A stretch of 64,000 nucleotides of DNA from Salisaeta longa DSM 21114 (GTDB lineage: Bacteria; Bacteroidota; Rhodothermia; Rhodothermales; Salinibacteraceae). A model generated the notes under the pieces. The model was given only the letters and a program-made list of their open reading frames with translations. It made no database searches and was not told where the DNA came from. Made by a program: the position numbers and the translations under genes. The stretch is taken from assembly GCF_000419585.1 (NCBI RefSeq), contig NZ_ATTH01000001.1, forward strand, positions 518,005-582,004, read 5' to 3'. This document shows, piece by piece, positions 1 to 9,303 of this stretch. Numbering within the stretch: position 1 is the stretch's first letter; each line of letters opens with the position of its first letter.

Positions 1-2
1 GG

Positions 3-944
3 CAGGCCGATGCGCATGTGGAGTGGGCCCACACGGTGGATCCCCTACTGGACGTACGCGCCGGCCTGCGCGGGCAGTTTTTCAGTCTTGGCTCGCGGGC
101 GCAGCTTGCCCCGCGGGTGGCCGTGCGCTTGTATCCGCAGGCGCCGCTGACGCTTGGGATAGGCTACAGCCGCACGCACCAGTTTCTGCATCGGCTCGCG
201 CTCACCAACGATAGCATCGACCTGTGGGCGATTCAGGGGCCACGCACGCCGCCCACCACCAGCGATCAGTGGACCGCGGGTGTGTACTGGACGCGTCGCC
301 CGTCCGCCAGCTATGGGACGACGGTCCAGGTGGAGGGCTACCGCAAGACGCAGCATCACCTGTGGCAGTACACTTCCTTTACGCAGCGCAGCGTGTTGCC
401 TCAGCGCGGGCAAGGCCGTCCGTTTACCACCGCCAACACCGTAACCGCTCGGGGGCTAGAGGTGCTGGCCCAGCAGCATGTGGGCCCCGTAACGGCGAGT
501 GCGAGCTACACGTGGGCGCGTGCGCAGCTGCATCCGCCGTCTGGTGGCTCGCGGCCCGCGCCGTGGGACCGCCGCCATCAGGCCACCGCCCGCCTCGAAG
601 CCCGCGTAGGATCCGGCCTCACGCTGTTTTCCAGCGCCTACTACGGCACCGGCGTCCCCAACACGTACGCCGCCCTCCCCGGCGAACCGGCCCGCCTCCG
701 GCCCTACCATCGATTGGATGTGGGCGCCGCGCTGACGGCAACCGTCAACACGGCGCAGCTCACCGCACAGCTAACGGTGCACAACATATACAACCGCGAC
801 AACCCGTGGTACCGAACGCCCGTCTTGGCGATTGAGCAATCGCCCCTCCGTGCGCCGGGCCCAGCCATCGCCGCGTCCTGGACCGGAGCCACCGTGTACG
901 ACCTCGGCCTGCAGCCTGCGTTTTCGTTCAGCATTCAGTGGTAA
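3..944 (+). CDS. TonB-dependent outer membrane receptor, C-terminal part (5' truncated by window)
   Basis: The frame is already open at the first in-frame codon, so the gene begins upstream and only about 313 residues are visible. These show the alternating polar/aromatic strands of a 22-stranded TonB-dependent receptor barrel: YTWARAQL-type strands, a VHNIYNRDNPW stretch typical of the penultimate strands, and a terminal FSFSIQW ending in an aromatic residue, the usual outer membrane insertion signal. Such receptors import iron complexes, vitamins or glycans using TonB energy; the substrate cannot be judged without the plug domain. The next 420 bases hold a repeat and no gene. Another outer membrane barrel family is possible but less likely. 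Confidence 0.75.
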   Translation, partial: QADAHVEWAHTVDPLLDVRAGLRGQFFSLGSRAQLAPRVAVRLYPQAPLTLGIGYSRTHQFLHRLALTNDSIDLWAIQGPRTPPTTSDQWTAGVYWTRRPSASYGTTVQVEGYRKTQHHLWQYTSFTQRSVLPQRGQGRPFTTANTVTARGLEVLAQQHVGPVTASASYTWARAQLHPPSGGSRPAPWDRRHQATARLEARVGSGLTLFSSAYYGTGVPNTYAALPGEPARLRPYHRLDVGAALTATVNTAQLTAQLTVHNIYNRDNPWYRTPVLAIEQSPLRAPGPAIAASWTGATVYDLGLQPAFSFSIQW

Positions 945-968
945 CTGCTGGGCGGGGCCGCTGGGGAC

Positions 969-1321
969 TAAGAACCTGTTTTAGGCTGTGTTTGAAAAAT
1001 CAGCGTGAGCGCGCGCCCGTGGGGGAAGCCGGAGCTGCACGGCGTTCGAAGCAGCGGTAGCGGGCCTACTGCGATGCAGAACAACGCAGCAGGAGCGGCT
1101 CTCCAACTGGGCGCAGTCCGCGAGGTGTTTTTAGACACAGCCTAATTCATGCCTCCGGGCTCCGCGCGGCCCCGATGGGCTGCAAATCGCCCCGGCCTTA
1201 GCCCGTAGCGCCACTACGCTGCGTAGCAAGTGCCCTTGGGGTGCGAACCGCGCCCGAGGTCCGATTTTCGCACCATCGTTGCTCGCGCTCGCCGTCTGAT
1301 GCAAAATCAAAACAGGTTCTA
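969..1321. mobile_element. MITE-like nested inverted-repeat element
   Basis: This non-coding stretch is bounded by a 12-bp perfect inverted repeat, AGAACCTGTTTT at 971-982 and AAAACAGGTTCT at 1309-1320. Nested at its left side is a second perfect 11-bp inverted repeat, TTAGGCTGTGT at 981-991 and ACACAGCCTAA at 1135-1145. The GGCTGTGTTTGAAAAAT-like end resembles terminal repeats of IS5-type insertion sequences, and a similar end (TCAGGCTGTATTC) lies at 23081. No transposase frame is present. I infer a non-autonomous, MITE-like relic. It also fills the gap between the receptor and the Uma2 gene. Confidence 0.5.
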
Positions 1322-1368
1322 GACGACAAAGATGGGAGCAGCGCGAACGTGCTGGCCTAGATCAACGT

Positions 1369-2064
1369 ATGTCTGTATACGAACCGACACGTGACTATTG
1401 GCCCGCCGCCATGCCTCCGGATGCCTCACCAATGGCCGAGCGAATTGATGACCGCATGATGCAACCCGTCCTGCCGCGTCGTCGGATGAGCATCCACCTG
1501 GACGCGCCGCTATCCGACGACGAGTTCCAAACGTTGTGTCAGCGCAATCCACAGTTGATCATCGAGCAATCCCCCGACGGTTCTCTCGTCCTCATGGCCC
1601 CTACGGGTGGTGCGTCTGGTAACCGAAATCTCACGATTGGTTTTCACCTTGCCGCATGGATTGAGGAGCATGGCGGGTTCGGGTTCGATTCCAATACGAT
1701 GTTTCGATTGCCCAACGGCGCGCACCGCATGCCGGATGTTGCATGGGTGCAGCGCGCCCGATTCTTGGCGCTTTCGGAAGCAGAGCGTGAGGGCTTCGTT
1801 CCGCTCGCCCCAGACTTCGTGATCGAATTGCGTTCGCCAACGGATGATCTTTCGGCCCTGAAGGATAAGATGAACGAGTACATGCGGGCCGGCGTGCGGT
1901 TGGGGTGGCTGATTGACCCACAAACCAAAACCGTGACAATGTACCGCGACGACGGCACGCAAGAGACCCTCGACCAACCGGCAACGGTCGTAGCGGAAAC
2001 CGTGGTGGACGGCTTTACGCTGCCGATGGCCCGCGTCTGGAATCCTTTTGGGCGCGCGAGGTGA
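1369..2064 (+). CDS. Uma2 family endonuclease (DUF820)
   Basis: The predicted protein has 231 residues, but the conserved family region begins near residue 40 (MSIHLDAPLSDDEF), so a start at 1486 giving about 192 residues is equally possible and closer to the usual family length. Diagnostic motifs of the PD-(D/E)XK-like Uma2 fold are present: a MAPTGG turn, MPDVAWV carrying the first acidic residue, APDFVIELRSPTD with the second, then a lysine in KDKMNEYMRAG and a GWLIDP strand. The family is abundant in cyanobacteria, Deinococcus and Bacteroidota and is thought to cut DNA, but its physiological role is poorly known. It stands alone, about 50 bases downstream of a MITE-like repeat, which fits a mobile history. 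Confidence 0.8.
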   Translation: MSVYEPTRDYWPAAMPPDASPMAERIDDRMMQPVLPRRRMSIHLDAPLSDDEFQTLCQRNPQLIIEQSPDGSLVLMAPTGGASGNRNLTIGFHLAAWIEEHGGFGFDSNTMFRLPNGAHRMPDVAWVQRARFLALSEAEREGFVPLAPDFVIELRSPTDDLSALKDKMNEYMRAGVRLGWLIDPQTKTVTMYRDDGTQETLDQPATVVAETVVDGFTLPMARVWNPFGRAR

Positions 2065-2397
2065 GCAGCAGGAGGCTCCCCAGCTTCCCGTGGAAGTATT
2101 CGCGTCCCTTACGGTCGTCCACAGGGCCCTCATCGCCGAAGGAGCTTAAAGCCGATCGCGCGCAGCTACAGTAGCCATGTTTGAGCCCTCATACAGCCAC
2201 TCCGATCAATTCTGGACGCTCCTGCGGGTAATGGCTTTGCTCGATTTCAAGTTCTAGCCAACAGGAGCCGCAATAGAGCACTGCATCTGACGTCGAACAA
2301 GCATGCGCTGTGTTGATAGGGTAGGTACGCCCGCACGTATCGTGTGACGGCTCGTCGCGGAGATTCGTTTCTATCCATTCCCCAAACGCCACTCCTC
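2065..2397. other. intergenic region without recognisable gene
   Basis: About 330 bases between the Uma2 gene and the exported repeat protein. A frame running on from the Uma2 end could encode a short tail ending VFASLTVVHRALIAEGA, but it has no start of its own and may be a relic. No clear promoter, hairpin or RNA gene was seen. Confidence 0.4.
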
Positions 2398-3771
2398 ATG
2401 GCTACATGCAAGCTGCGTTCTTTTATCCCTTTTATGTTATGCGTCGGATTGTTTGTTACCGGTCCGGCTGTCGCACAGGAGGTGCAGGTGCCCCTCAGCC
2501 CCGACAGCACCGTCACAACCATCGACGCTGAGCTTCGCAACGCGCTCGGCTTATTTCCAGACGTTTCGGGTTTTCAGCGCGCCCGTTTATTCCGGACGGG
2601 CCCCGGCACCTACGAACTCGTCGTTGAATACCGTACGGGTGGCCAGATGCTGCGTCAGCGACGCCCCCTTACGGCTGCGGAGGTCGAGCAGCTGCGCCAG
2701 CGCGTCGCGTCGCAACTCCAAGCGGCCAACATCCGCGTCGGACTCAACCAGGAGGGGCGGGTGGGGCTTGTGGCATCCACTACGTTCTTGGGATTGGTAG
2801 AGGGGAGCTTACTGGTCGGCGCGCTGGAAGCCGAATCCGACGCCGCCGCAGCGCTTCCGTTGATGGGGGGCGCGCTGGGGTTTTTCATTCCGCTGTTAGC
2901 TACGCAAAACGCATCCGTTTCTGAGGCCGAGTCCGACCTCACGTTTTACGGTGGTGTGCAGGGGTATGCCCACGCGGTGCAGCTTGCAGAGCTTGTGAGT
3001 AAAGATCCAGACGGCTCATCGGTTGCCGGACTGGCTGCGCTGTTCGGCGCGGTGGAAGGCACAGCGGGCTACCTAGCTGCCACACGCAATGGGTGGAGTG
3101 GAGGCCATGCTGAGATGATCAGCCTTACCGGCATCTCTGGCAACCTGTTGGGGCTCGGCCTGGGTACAGCACTCGCCGGAGAAACAGATGACGGTGCCGT
3201 CTCGCGCACCATCGCCGCTTCTTCGCTGATAAGCTCGCTTGCAGGGGCGTACATCGGTCATCGTATGGGGTGCACCGGACGGTACACCCAGGGCGATGCC
3301 CGGATCTATCTCCAGACCGGCGTTCAGGCCGCCAACTTCATTGGATCGTTGGCTGCGGCCACCGGCATGGAAGACCGCCGGGGCGTCGCAGCACTCATCA
3401 CAGGGGCCGGTGTCGGCGGGTTGGCGCTAGGGCGCTCGCTCGTTCAAGAGCGCAACTTCTCCAAAGGCGAAGCCAACCTGATCTTTCTGGGCTCGGTGGC
3501 TGGCTCACTACTCGGTGGTGGTCTAGCTGCGGTGTCCGATGCCAATGGGAGCGCCGTAGCTCTTATGCAGGCTGTCGGTTCCGGTCTAGGGTTCGGCATC
3601 ACATACGGCCTCTTTTCCGATAGTGCGCGCCGTCGCGAGTCGTCTTCCAGTGCAGGGATCAACGTGGAGATGCGCATAACACCACATATCGAAGCGCCGG
3701 TGCGACAGTCTCGAATGACTTTTTCCAGCGCAACGGTGCTCCCGAAGTTCACGCTCCGCGCCTCATTCTGA
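2398..3771 (+). CDS. exported glycine-rich protein with five ~60-residue tandem repeats, unknown function
   Basis: I do not recognise the family. The start at 2398 is chosen because it opens a clear signal peptide (MATCKLRSFIPF, hydrophobic core, cleavage near AVA-QEV); an upstream GTG at 2344 only adds a charged lead. The 457-residue product has an N-terminal polar domain (about 30-115). Roughly five related units follow, starting near residues 117, 174, 233, 296 and 354. Each begins with an aromatic or hydrophobic residue and a small acidic turn (YTQGDA, FSKGEA, WSGGHA), then two glycine-zipper-like hydrophobic stretches such as GSVAGSLLGGGLAA. A strand-like C-terminus ends in RASF. Glycine zippers suggest membrane insertion or oligomerisation. 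Its last 40 or so codons are duplicated at 14215. Confidence 0.65.
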   Translation: MATCKLRSFIPFMLCVGLFVTGPAVAQEVQVPLSPDSTVTTIDAELRNALGLFPDVSGFQRARLFRTGPGTYELVVEYRTGGQMLRQRRPLTAAEVEQLRQRVASQLQAANIRVGLNQEGRVGLVASTTFLGLVEGSLLVGALEAESDAAAALPLMGGALGFFIPLLATQNASVSEAESDLTFYGGVQGYAHAVQLAELVSKDPDGSSVAGLAALFGAVEGTAGYLAATRNGWSGGHAEMISLTGISGNLLGLGLGTALAGETDDGAVSRTIAASSLISSLAGAYIGHRMGCTGRYTQGDARIYLQTGVQAANFIGSLAAATGMEDRRGVAALITGAGVGGLALGRSLVQERNFSKGEANLIFLGSVAGSLLGGGLAAVSDANGSAVALMQAVGSGLGFGITYGLFSDSARRRESSSSAGINVEMRITPHIEAPVRQSRMTFSSATVLPKFTLRASF

Positions 3772-3849
3772 TATGATGCATTGAGGGCTTGGCATTATGC
3801 TGCAGGCTCCGTGCCGTCGTCATCGTACGGCCAGCGCCGCTCACGCGAT
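3651..3849 (+). repeat. 199-bp direct repeat, copy 1 (overlaps 3' end of exported repeat protein)
   Basis: This segment begins TGCAGGGATCAACGTGG and ends GCTCACGCGAT. It recurs in the same orientation at 14215-14413 with only three differences by eye, each A here and G in the other copy. It covers the last ~40 codons and stop codon of the 457-residue protein plus about 78 bases downstream. The two copies bracket a 10.4-kb segment. Confidence 0.9.
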
Positions 3850-3911
3850 TGAGGACGACTGGCGTCTACCCTTCTACGTGATGTGCGCATAGCACAGCGC
3901 TAGGGTTCCAA

Positions 3912-4094
3912 TGCTGCCGCCACATGGATGAAGCCGGCACGCCGTTTTGTGTTATCGCTAACTTTGACACGCTCGACAGCCGGCAGGACACCGTACGCGA
4001 CCGCGACTCGATGGAGCAAGCCCGCGCCATCATCGACCAGCGCATTGCCTACATCAACGACCGCTCCATCGGCTGGAGCCGCGAGGATGTGTAG
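3912..4094 (+). pseudogene. glyS: glycyl-tRNA synthetase C-terminal fragment
   Basis: A short frame encodes about 60 residues containing DEAGTPFC, an FDTLD strand and TVRDRDSMEQ. These match the end of the anticodon-binding domain of class II (alpha2) glycyl-tRNA synthetase, where DE(I)GTPF and TVRDRD(T/S)MEQ are conserved. Similarity starts around 3912; an in-frame stop lies upstream near 3879, and an ATG at 3924 gives 56 codons. Nothing of the catalytic domain is present, so this is a detached 3' fragment, not a working enzyme. It sits just after direct-repeat copy 1, suggesting it arrived in the same rearrangement. The complete gene must lie outside the window. Confidence 0.75.
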
Positions 4095-4230
4095 GTTTTT
4101 CACCACAGGGGGGCATGGGCCGCTGCGCATTGCCAACCGATGCATGCAATGCCCGAAGGGGCGCTCCGTGTGAGAGTGGCCCTTCGAGGTTTGGGTTACG
4201 ACGAACGTGAGGTGCGCTCATACGCAGGCC

Positions 4231-7200
4231 TTACCGTACAATAGTGAGGCGCCGCGTCTCAGTAAACCCTTCGGTCTGCATGCGCAGGAAGTACATACCG
4301 CTGGCCAGCCCACGTACATCGATTACCTGTTCGTGGCGACCGGTAGCCTTGGTGTTTACAACCGTTTTCACATGGCGCCCCAGAAGGTCATAGAGTTCGA
4401 TGCGTACTGTGCTCGGACCGCTTGCGTCTCCTCTGTCGGGGACGGCGTAGCGGAGCGTAACCATGCTCTGCGCCGGATTTGGATAGCTGGGCAAAAGCTC
4501 CGCTTCCAAAGACGAGCGGTTCACGGTCACCGGGTCGCTGGTTGAGGCGGTACCGTCAAGGTCTACCTGGCGTAGCCGATACGTGAGGCTCTCGGCTTCG
4601 TACGGTAGGTCTGTATCCTCGAACCGGTAGGACTGCCGCTCCTTGGTCGTGCCGCCTCCTTCCACAAAGCCAAGCTCTGTCCATGATGCTTTGCTGACAG
4701 AGCCCGGCGCGGCCGTGCTGCTGCCCACGCGGCGTTGGACGTAAAACCCGGCGTTGTTCGTCTCGGCGGCAGTTTGCCAGGTGAGGAGGACGGCGTCGGA
4801 TTGCTGCTGGGCGTCGAACGCGGTCAGTTCGACGGGGAGCGGATCAGTGGGGCTTGTGAGCACAAACTCGCTAAAGCCCGTCACGGTGGCCGCGATCTCG
4901 CCGTTTTCGACGGTCGTGGGCAGCTCGACGAACGTGCCTGCATCGAGTGCAGAGCGCGTGTAGACGGTCACGTTGCCGGGCGTGGTGATGCCGCCAAGGG
5001 CGTCGGGGTCGAAGCGGACCCTGGTTCCGGAACCAGGAAGGGCGTCTCCGTCGGTGGTGATGAGGAAGCGGTACTGACTGATATTTTCGTCAGATGGAAG
5101 CCCATCGGTGTCCGGCGGAGGCGTGTTGAAGCGCGAAACCGTGACGGACCCGGGGGTGGTGCCAGGTCCGAAGTCGATGGCAAGGCCCGTGGTGCCGAAA
5201 TCGACGCGTCCGTCGCTGACAACCGACACGGTGGCGGCATCGTCGCGCGGTGTGGTGAAACGCTCATTGCCAATCACTCGCGTCAGAAATTTTCCACTTA
5301 CGGAACCCGTGACGACAATATCGAGATCGCCGTCGCCATCGTAGTCGCCCCAGGTGCCATCGCCAGGGATGACCCCCGCGAGGATGCCCGGAAATTGCGT
5401 GAAGCGGTCGCCCCCGTCGTTGCGGTACAGGCGCGTGATGATTTCAAAGGTTGAGGAACCAGTGGAGGCAACCCCAACAAGAAGGAGGTCGAGGTCCCCG
5501 TCGAGGTCGGCATCTCCCCACTGCCCGACGCTGCTCTTTTCTACATTTGAACTGGGAACCCCTGTGGTGCCTACATTGGGAAGCCCCGTGGTGCTCGCGG
5601 CCAGGCCCACGAATTCGATCGTACCATCGCTGTCGATGTCGCCTTCATTGCGATAGATCCGCGTTGCATTCCCGCTTGAGTTGCTCCCTGTAATGACGAG
5701 GTCGAGGTCGCCGTCGCTGTCGTAGTCGCCCCAGTCCACCGAGCCATCCTCGACGCTCAACAGTCCAGCACTAATGTCGGTGAAGTCGGCGAGGTTGTCC
5801 CCATCGGAGTCGCCGTCGTTGCGGTAGATGGCCGTCACAGGGGAGCCGGTGTCTGGTAGGCCCTGGAGAATGAGATCGAGATCCCCGTCCTCGTCAAAGT
5901 CGCCCCACGCTATCGACGGGTCGCTCAGATCGGGAAGGTCCGCCTGGATGTCGATGAAGTTCACGATGCCGTCGTTATCGGTATCCCCATCGTTTCGGTA
6001 GATGGACGTTAGGCGTTGGCTGCTGGGGTTGAGGCCTCCAATGATAAGATCGAGATCGCCGTCGCTGTCGTAATCGCCCCAGGCGGCTGTCGATTCGGAG
6101 CGGAATCCCGGGAGATTGAGATCAGATGCAGAGAGCGTAGTGAAGTCTACGGTGCCATCGTTGTTGGTATCGCCCTCGTTTCGGTAGATGCGCGCAGTAG
6201 CGCCCCCCGTTGTCGTCGCTTGCTGCCCAATGACGAGAAGATCGAGGTCGCCGTCTGCGTCATAGTCGCCCCACACTATATCACCATCCGGGTTGATTTT
6301 CAAAAATCCGGCTTGCACATCCGTAAAGTCGGGACGTCCATCTCCATCGGTATCGCCTCCGTTGCGATAGAGGGCCGTTACGGGATTCCCAGCAGAACCG
6401 CCCGCCAGGGCAAGATCGAGGTCGCCGTCGTTATCGACGTCGCCCCAGTCGGCAGGTCCTCGCACGGGAGGCAAGCCGCTGGTTCCCTCACGGACGCGCA
6501 AAATTCCGCCTTCGTAGGCGCCAAGGTCAACCGTGCCCACCTGGATGCGCGCCTCGCCCGCACGGTCGATGGGCAGCGGCTCGGTCGTGTCGCCATCGCC
6601 ATCGAGGTCGGGCGTATCGGCAGGCACAGCATCGTTGGTGCCCGCATTGAGCGCCGGACTGCCAACGAAGAGGCGGACGTCGTTGTCCGCGCCGTTGACG
6701 TCTACGAAGAGCGGGTCGGCATCGAAATTCCCACCGCCATCCTGGAGGCTGCCGCCGTCGTCGTTCGCGATGCCGTCTCCGCTTAGACCGCCTTCGATGA
6801 GCGTGTGCGTGAGCGTCGGGGTTGCGTTGCTGTTGAACAGCTGATCGCCGCTTTGATCCGCCGTATTGTTCCACAGAATGGCATTGGCGAGCGTCGGCTG
6901 GCTCGTGCCGTTATCACCGCCGTAGCTGTACATCGCCCCCGCGTAGTTCCCAGCAGTATTGTTGGCGACCGTCACGTTCACGAGGGTGGGGCTGCTCGTT
7001 CCGCCCGCCGAACCGGATTCGCCGCCGGTGATTGCATCTTTCGACCCATCGTTGCAGATGGCTCCGCCTCGGGCAGCCTGATTGTCGATAAAGACTGCGT
7101 TGACGATCAGCGGATTGCTCGTGCCTTCATCGTATCCGCCATTGTAGATGGCCCCGCCATAGAAGGCCCTGTTGTTTCGGAAGATGATGTTGCTGAGCGT

Positions 7201-8994
7201 CGGACTGCACGTAACGTTGTTCCCCGAGCCGTTGCAGTAGAGACCGCCGCCCGCAGTGTCGGAGCTGCCGGGGCTGCCGCTCGCGTTCCCCTCCGTGATG
7301 GTCACGCCGTCGATTACCGTGGCTCGCGTGATTGGGTCGTTGCTGGTGCCATCGAGCCAGACGACGTGGCGGCTGCGATCGTTCGGATCCCCCGTTGTGC
7401 TGATGTCACCGGAGAGGATCGACCGGTGCTGCGATGGGTCGCGCTGGAAGCGCTGCGTCTCATCGCCTGCGAAGCCGCCGTAGATCTGAAGACCGTCTTT
7501 CTCACCAGGGATGAGAAAGCTTTCGGTTCGGTCGTCTTCGTCCACGTTCTGTCCTTCGTCTGGATAATACGTGCCCTCGGCAACCCAGATTTCGTCGCCT
7601 GCCTGCGCGGCTGCAAAGGCGTTTTGGAGATCGCGGAACGCGTCCGTCCACGACGAGCCGTCGGTAGCGCCCGTCGCATCGGCATCGACGTACCAGATGC
7701 GCGGCTCGCCGCCCTCGAAGGCCCCAAGGTCCACCGTTGCCGTGCCGTCGCCGTCATCGTCCTGGATTCGGTCGTTGCCGGCAACATCGGTCTCAATGGT
7801 CTGCGCCACGGTTTCGAAGGGAACATTGGTGCCTGCGTCCAACACCGGACTGGTCCGCAGGGCACGCACGTCATCGTCCGCCGTCCCGAACGTGTCATCG
7901 GGGCCATCGGCATCCACGAAGTCCGGATCGGCGTTCAGGTTGCCCCCGCCATCCTGAAGGCTGCTACCGTTGTTGTTCGAAATGCCATTTCCTTGTAGAC
8001 CGCCTTCGACGAGCGTGTGCGTGAGCGTCGGCGTCGCATCCAGGTTATAGAGCTCCGCGCCGTCCGTAGCATCGTTGTTCCAGAGGATCACGTTCGTCAG
8101 TTGCGGCTCTGCGCGGCCACCGTTGAGGCCGTTGTTGATCATCGCGCCGCCGTTGCCCCCGGCCGTGTTGCCCGTAAACGTCGTGTTGATGATTACCGGA
8201 CTGCCCTGGCCATTTGTGCCTTTCCCGGAATTGAGCATCGCCCCGCCGTTGCTCGTCGCTTCATTTCCCACGAAGACGCTGTTGACGATCATCGGTCGAC
8301 TTTGGCCGCCATGCTCGCCTTCGTTGAACATCGCACCGCCGAAACCCGCACGGTTGCCCCGGAAGGTGACGCCGACAATCGTCGGATTGCACAGGCCGCC
8401 TTCGCCGCGGCACAGGAGGCCGCCGCCCGCGTTCAAAGGAAAACTGTTGCCGCTGGCGTTGCCCCCGGTGATGGTCACCCCGTCGATCACCGTCGTGGGG
8501 GTGATGGGGTCGTTCGTGCCGTCGAGAACGAAGACGTGGTAGGCATTGCCGCCCAGCGTCCCATCGCCGTCCACGTCGCCGGTGAGCACCGCCTCGTAAG
8601 CGTCCGGGTCGCGCTGGTCGAGCGTGGTTTCGCCCCCGCCGGGCCGGCTTTGGCCCTGGAAGCCGCCGTAGATCTTGAGGCCGTCTTTGGCGCCCGTAAA
8701 CGTGAAGCTGTTGTCGCGCGTGTCGCCGGTGGGATAGGTCCCGTCGGCGACCCAAATGGCGTCGTCCTCTTTGGCGTTGAGAAGCGCTGTGCGAAAGCTG
8801 GAGTACGCCGTGGCCCAGGAGGTGCCGTCCCGGATGCCGGAGGTGTTGTCGGCGTCGACGTAAATCTGTGCGTGCGCCGTGGGCAGGAATCCAAGAAACA
8901 ACGCGGCTGTGATGAGTGCCATCTTCCAGGCGGCCGCCGTCCCAGGAGTGAGCAACCAGCGTGCAGACGTGGAGCAGAACGTGGGTACAAACAT
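4231..8994 (-). CDS. T9SS-secreted protein with two beta-helix domains and seven VCBS/FG-GAP repeats
   Basis: This is a large extracellular protein of 1587 residues. The start at 8994 is chosen over an upstream one because it opens a signal peptide whose core (MALITAALFLGFLP) ends at THA-Q near residue 42. Residues ~43-430 and ~433-830 are two copies of a right-handed parallel beta-helix domain. Each opens with YVDAD...DG(T/S)SW and contains NGGAM/GGAI turns and LTHTL(V/I)EGGL. Residues ~850-1240 hold seven repeats with the WGDxDxDGDLDL calcium-binding signature (FG-GAP/VCBS). A PVELTAFDA...LTWQTA beta-sandwich follows. The last ~90 residues (PSYPNPAQS, LYDLLGRHV, LASGMYFLRM) form a type A type IX secretion sorting domain. 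It probably binds polysaccharide or acts as an adhesin. It lies inside the direct-repeat-bracketed segment. Confidence 0.9.
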   Translation of the reverse strand: MFVPTFCSTSARWLLTPGTAAAWKMALITAALFLGFLPTAHAQIYVDADNTSGIRDGTSWATAYSSFRTALLNAKEDDAIWVADGTYPTGDTRDNSFTFTGAKDGLKIYGGFQGQSRPGGGETTLDQRDPDAYEAVLTGDVDGDGTLGGNAYHVFVLDGTNDPITPTTVIDGVTITGGNASGNSFPLNAGGGLLCRGEGGLCNPTIVGVTFRGNRAGFGGAMFNEGEHGGQSRPMIVNSVFVGNEATSNGGAMLNSGKGTNGQGSPVIINTTFTGNTAGGNGGAMINNGLNGGRAEPQLTNVILWNNDATDGAELYNLDATPTLTHTLVEGGLQGNGISNNNGSSLQDGGGNLNADPDFVDADGPDDTFGTADDDVRALRTSPVLDAGTNVPFETVAQTIETDVAGNDRIQDDDGDGTATVDLGAFEGGEPRIWYVDADATGATDGSSWTDAFRDLQNAFAAAQAGDEIWVAEGTYYPDEGQNVDEDDRTESFLIPGEKDGLQIYGGFAGDETQRFQRDPSQHRSILSGDISTTGDPNDRSRHVVWLDGTSNDPITRATVIDGVTITEGNASGSPGSSDTAGGGLYCNGSGNNVTCSPTLSNIIFRNNRAFYGGAIYNGGYDEGTSNPLIVNAVFIDNQAARGGAICNDGSKDAITGGESGSAGGTSSPTLVNVTVANNTAGNYAGAMYSYGGDNGTSQPTLANAILWNNTADQSGDQLFNSNATPTLTHTLIEGGLSGDGIANDDGGSLQDGGGNFDADPLFVDVNGADNDVRLFVGSPALNAGTNDAVPADTPDLDGDGDTTEPLPIDRAGEARIQVGTVDLGAYEGGILRVREGTSGLPPVRGPADWGDVDNDGDLDLALAGGSAGNPVTALYRNGGDTDGDGRPDFTDVQAGFLKINPDGDIVWGDYDADGDLDLLVIGQQATTTGGATARIYRNEGDTNNDGTVDFTTLSASDLNLPGFRSESTAAWGDYDSDGDLDLIIGGLNPSSQRLTSIYRNDGDTDNDGIVNFIDIQADLPDLSDPSIAWGDFDEDGDLDLILQGLPDTGSPVTAIYRNDGDSDGDNLADFTDISAGLLSVEDGSVDWGDYDSDGDLDLVITGSNSSGNATRIYRNEGDIDSDGTIEFVGLAASTTGLPNVGTTGVPSSNVEKSSVGQWGDADLDGDLDLLLVGVASTGSSTFEIITRLYRNDGGDRFTQFPGILAGVIPGDGTWGDYDGDGDLDIVVTGSVSGKFLTRVIGNERFTTPRDDAATVSVVSDGRVDFGTTGLAIDFGPGTTPGSVTVSRFNTPPPDTDGLPSDENISQYRFLITTDGDALPGSGTRVRFDPDALGGITTPGNVTVYTRSALDAGTFVELPTTVENGEIAATVTGFSEFVLTSPTDPLPVELTAFDAQQQSDAVLLTWQTAAETNNAGFYVQRRVGSSTAAPGSVSKASWTELGFVEGGGTTKERQSYRFEDTDLPYEAESLTYRLRQVDLDGTASTSDPVTVNRSSLEAELLPSYPNPAQSMVTLRYAVPDRGDASGPSTVRIELYDLLGRHVKTVVNTKATGRHEQVIDVRGLASGMYFLRMQTEGFTETRRLTIVR

Positions 8995-9303
8995 AGCGCG
9001 GGGTCGAAGGTGTGCACCAAGGGTCGATGCGAGGCACAGTCCCCGCCTCGGCGCGAATGATCCTCCAGTGGATGATTCTCCAGTGGAGCCTTTCGCGTCG
9101 TTGAGGCGCCGGTGCTGCGTCATCGCGGTGCACAACGTAGACGCCGCTGCGAACTCTTGTTTTGCGCCATCGTGCACGGCTGTGCAGCAGCGTGCACACG
9201 TGCTATATTCATAGAAAACACATACAAAGATCAACCCTCAGCGCCTGCAAGGCCAGATTTTGCCCGAGACGCCCTCCACCACCACTACGGGCCGACCCGT
9301 GCC
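8995..9303. other. intergenic region between T9SS cargo gene and hybrid sensor gene
   Basis: About 309 bases upstream of the T9SS cargo gene. It contains a short run rich in GTGCA (GTGCAGCAGCGTGCAC near 9182-9197) beside an A+T-rich TATATTCATAG, which could hold the promoter of the leftward cargo gene, but no confident -35/-10 pair is seen. No gene or RNA was recognised. Confidence 0.35.
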
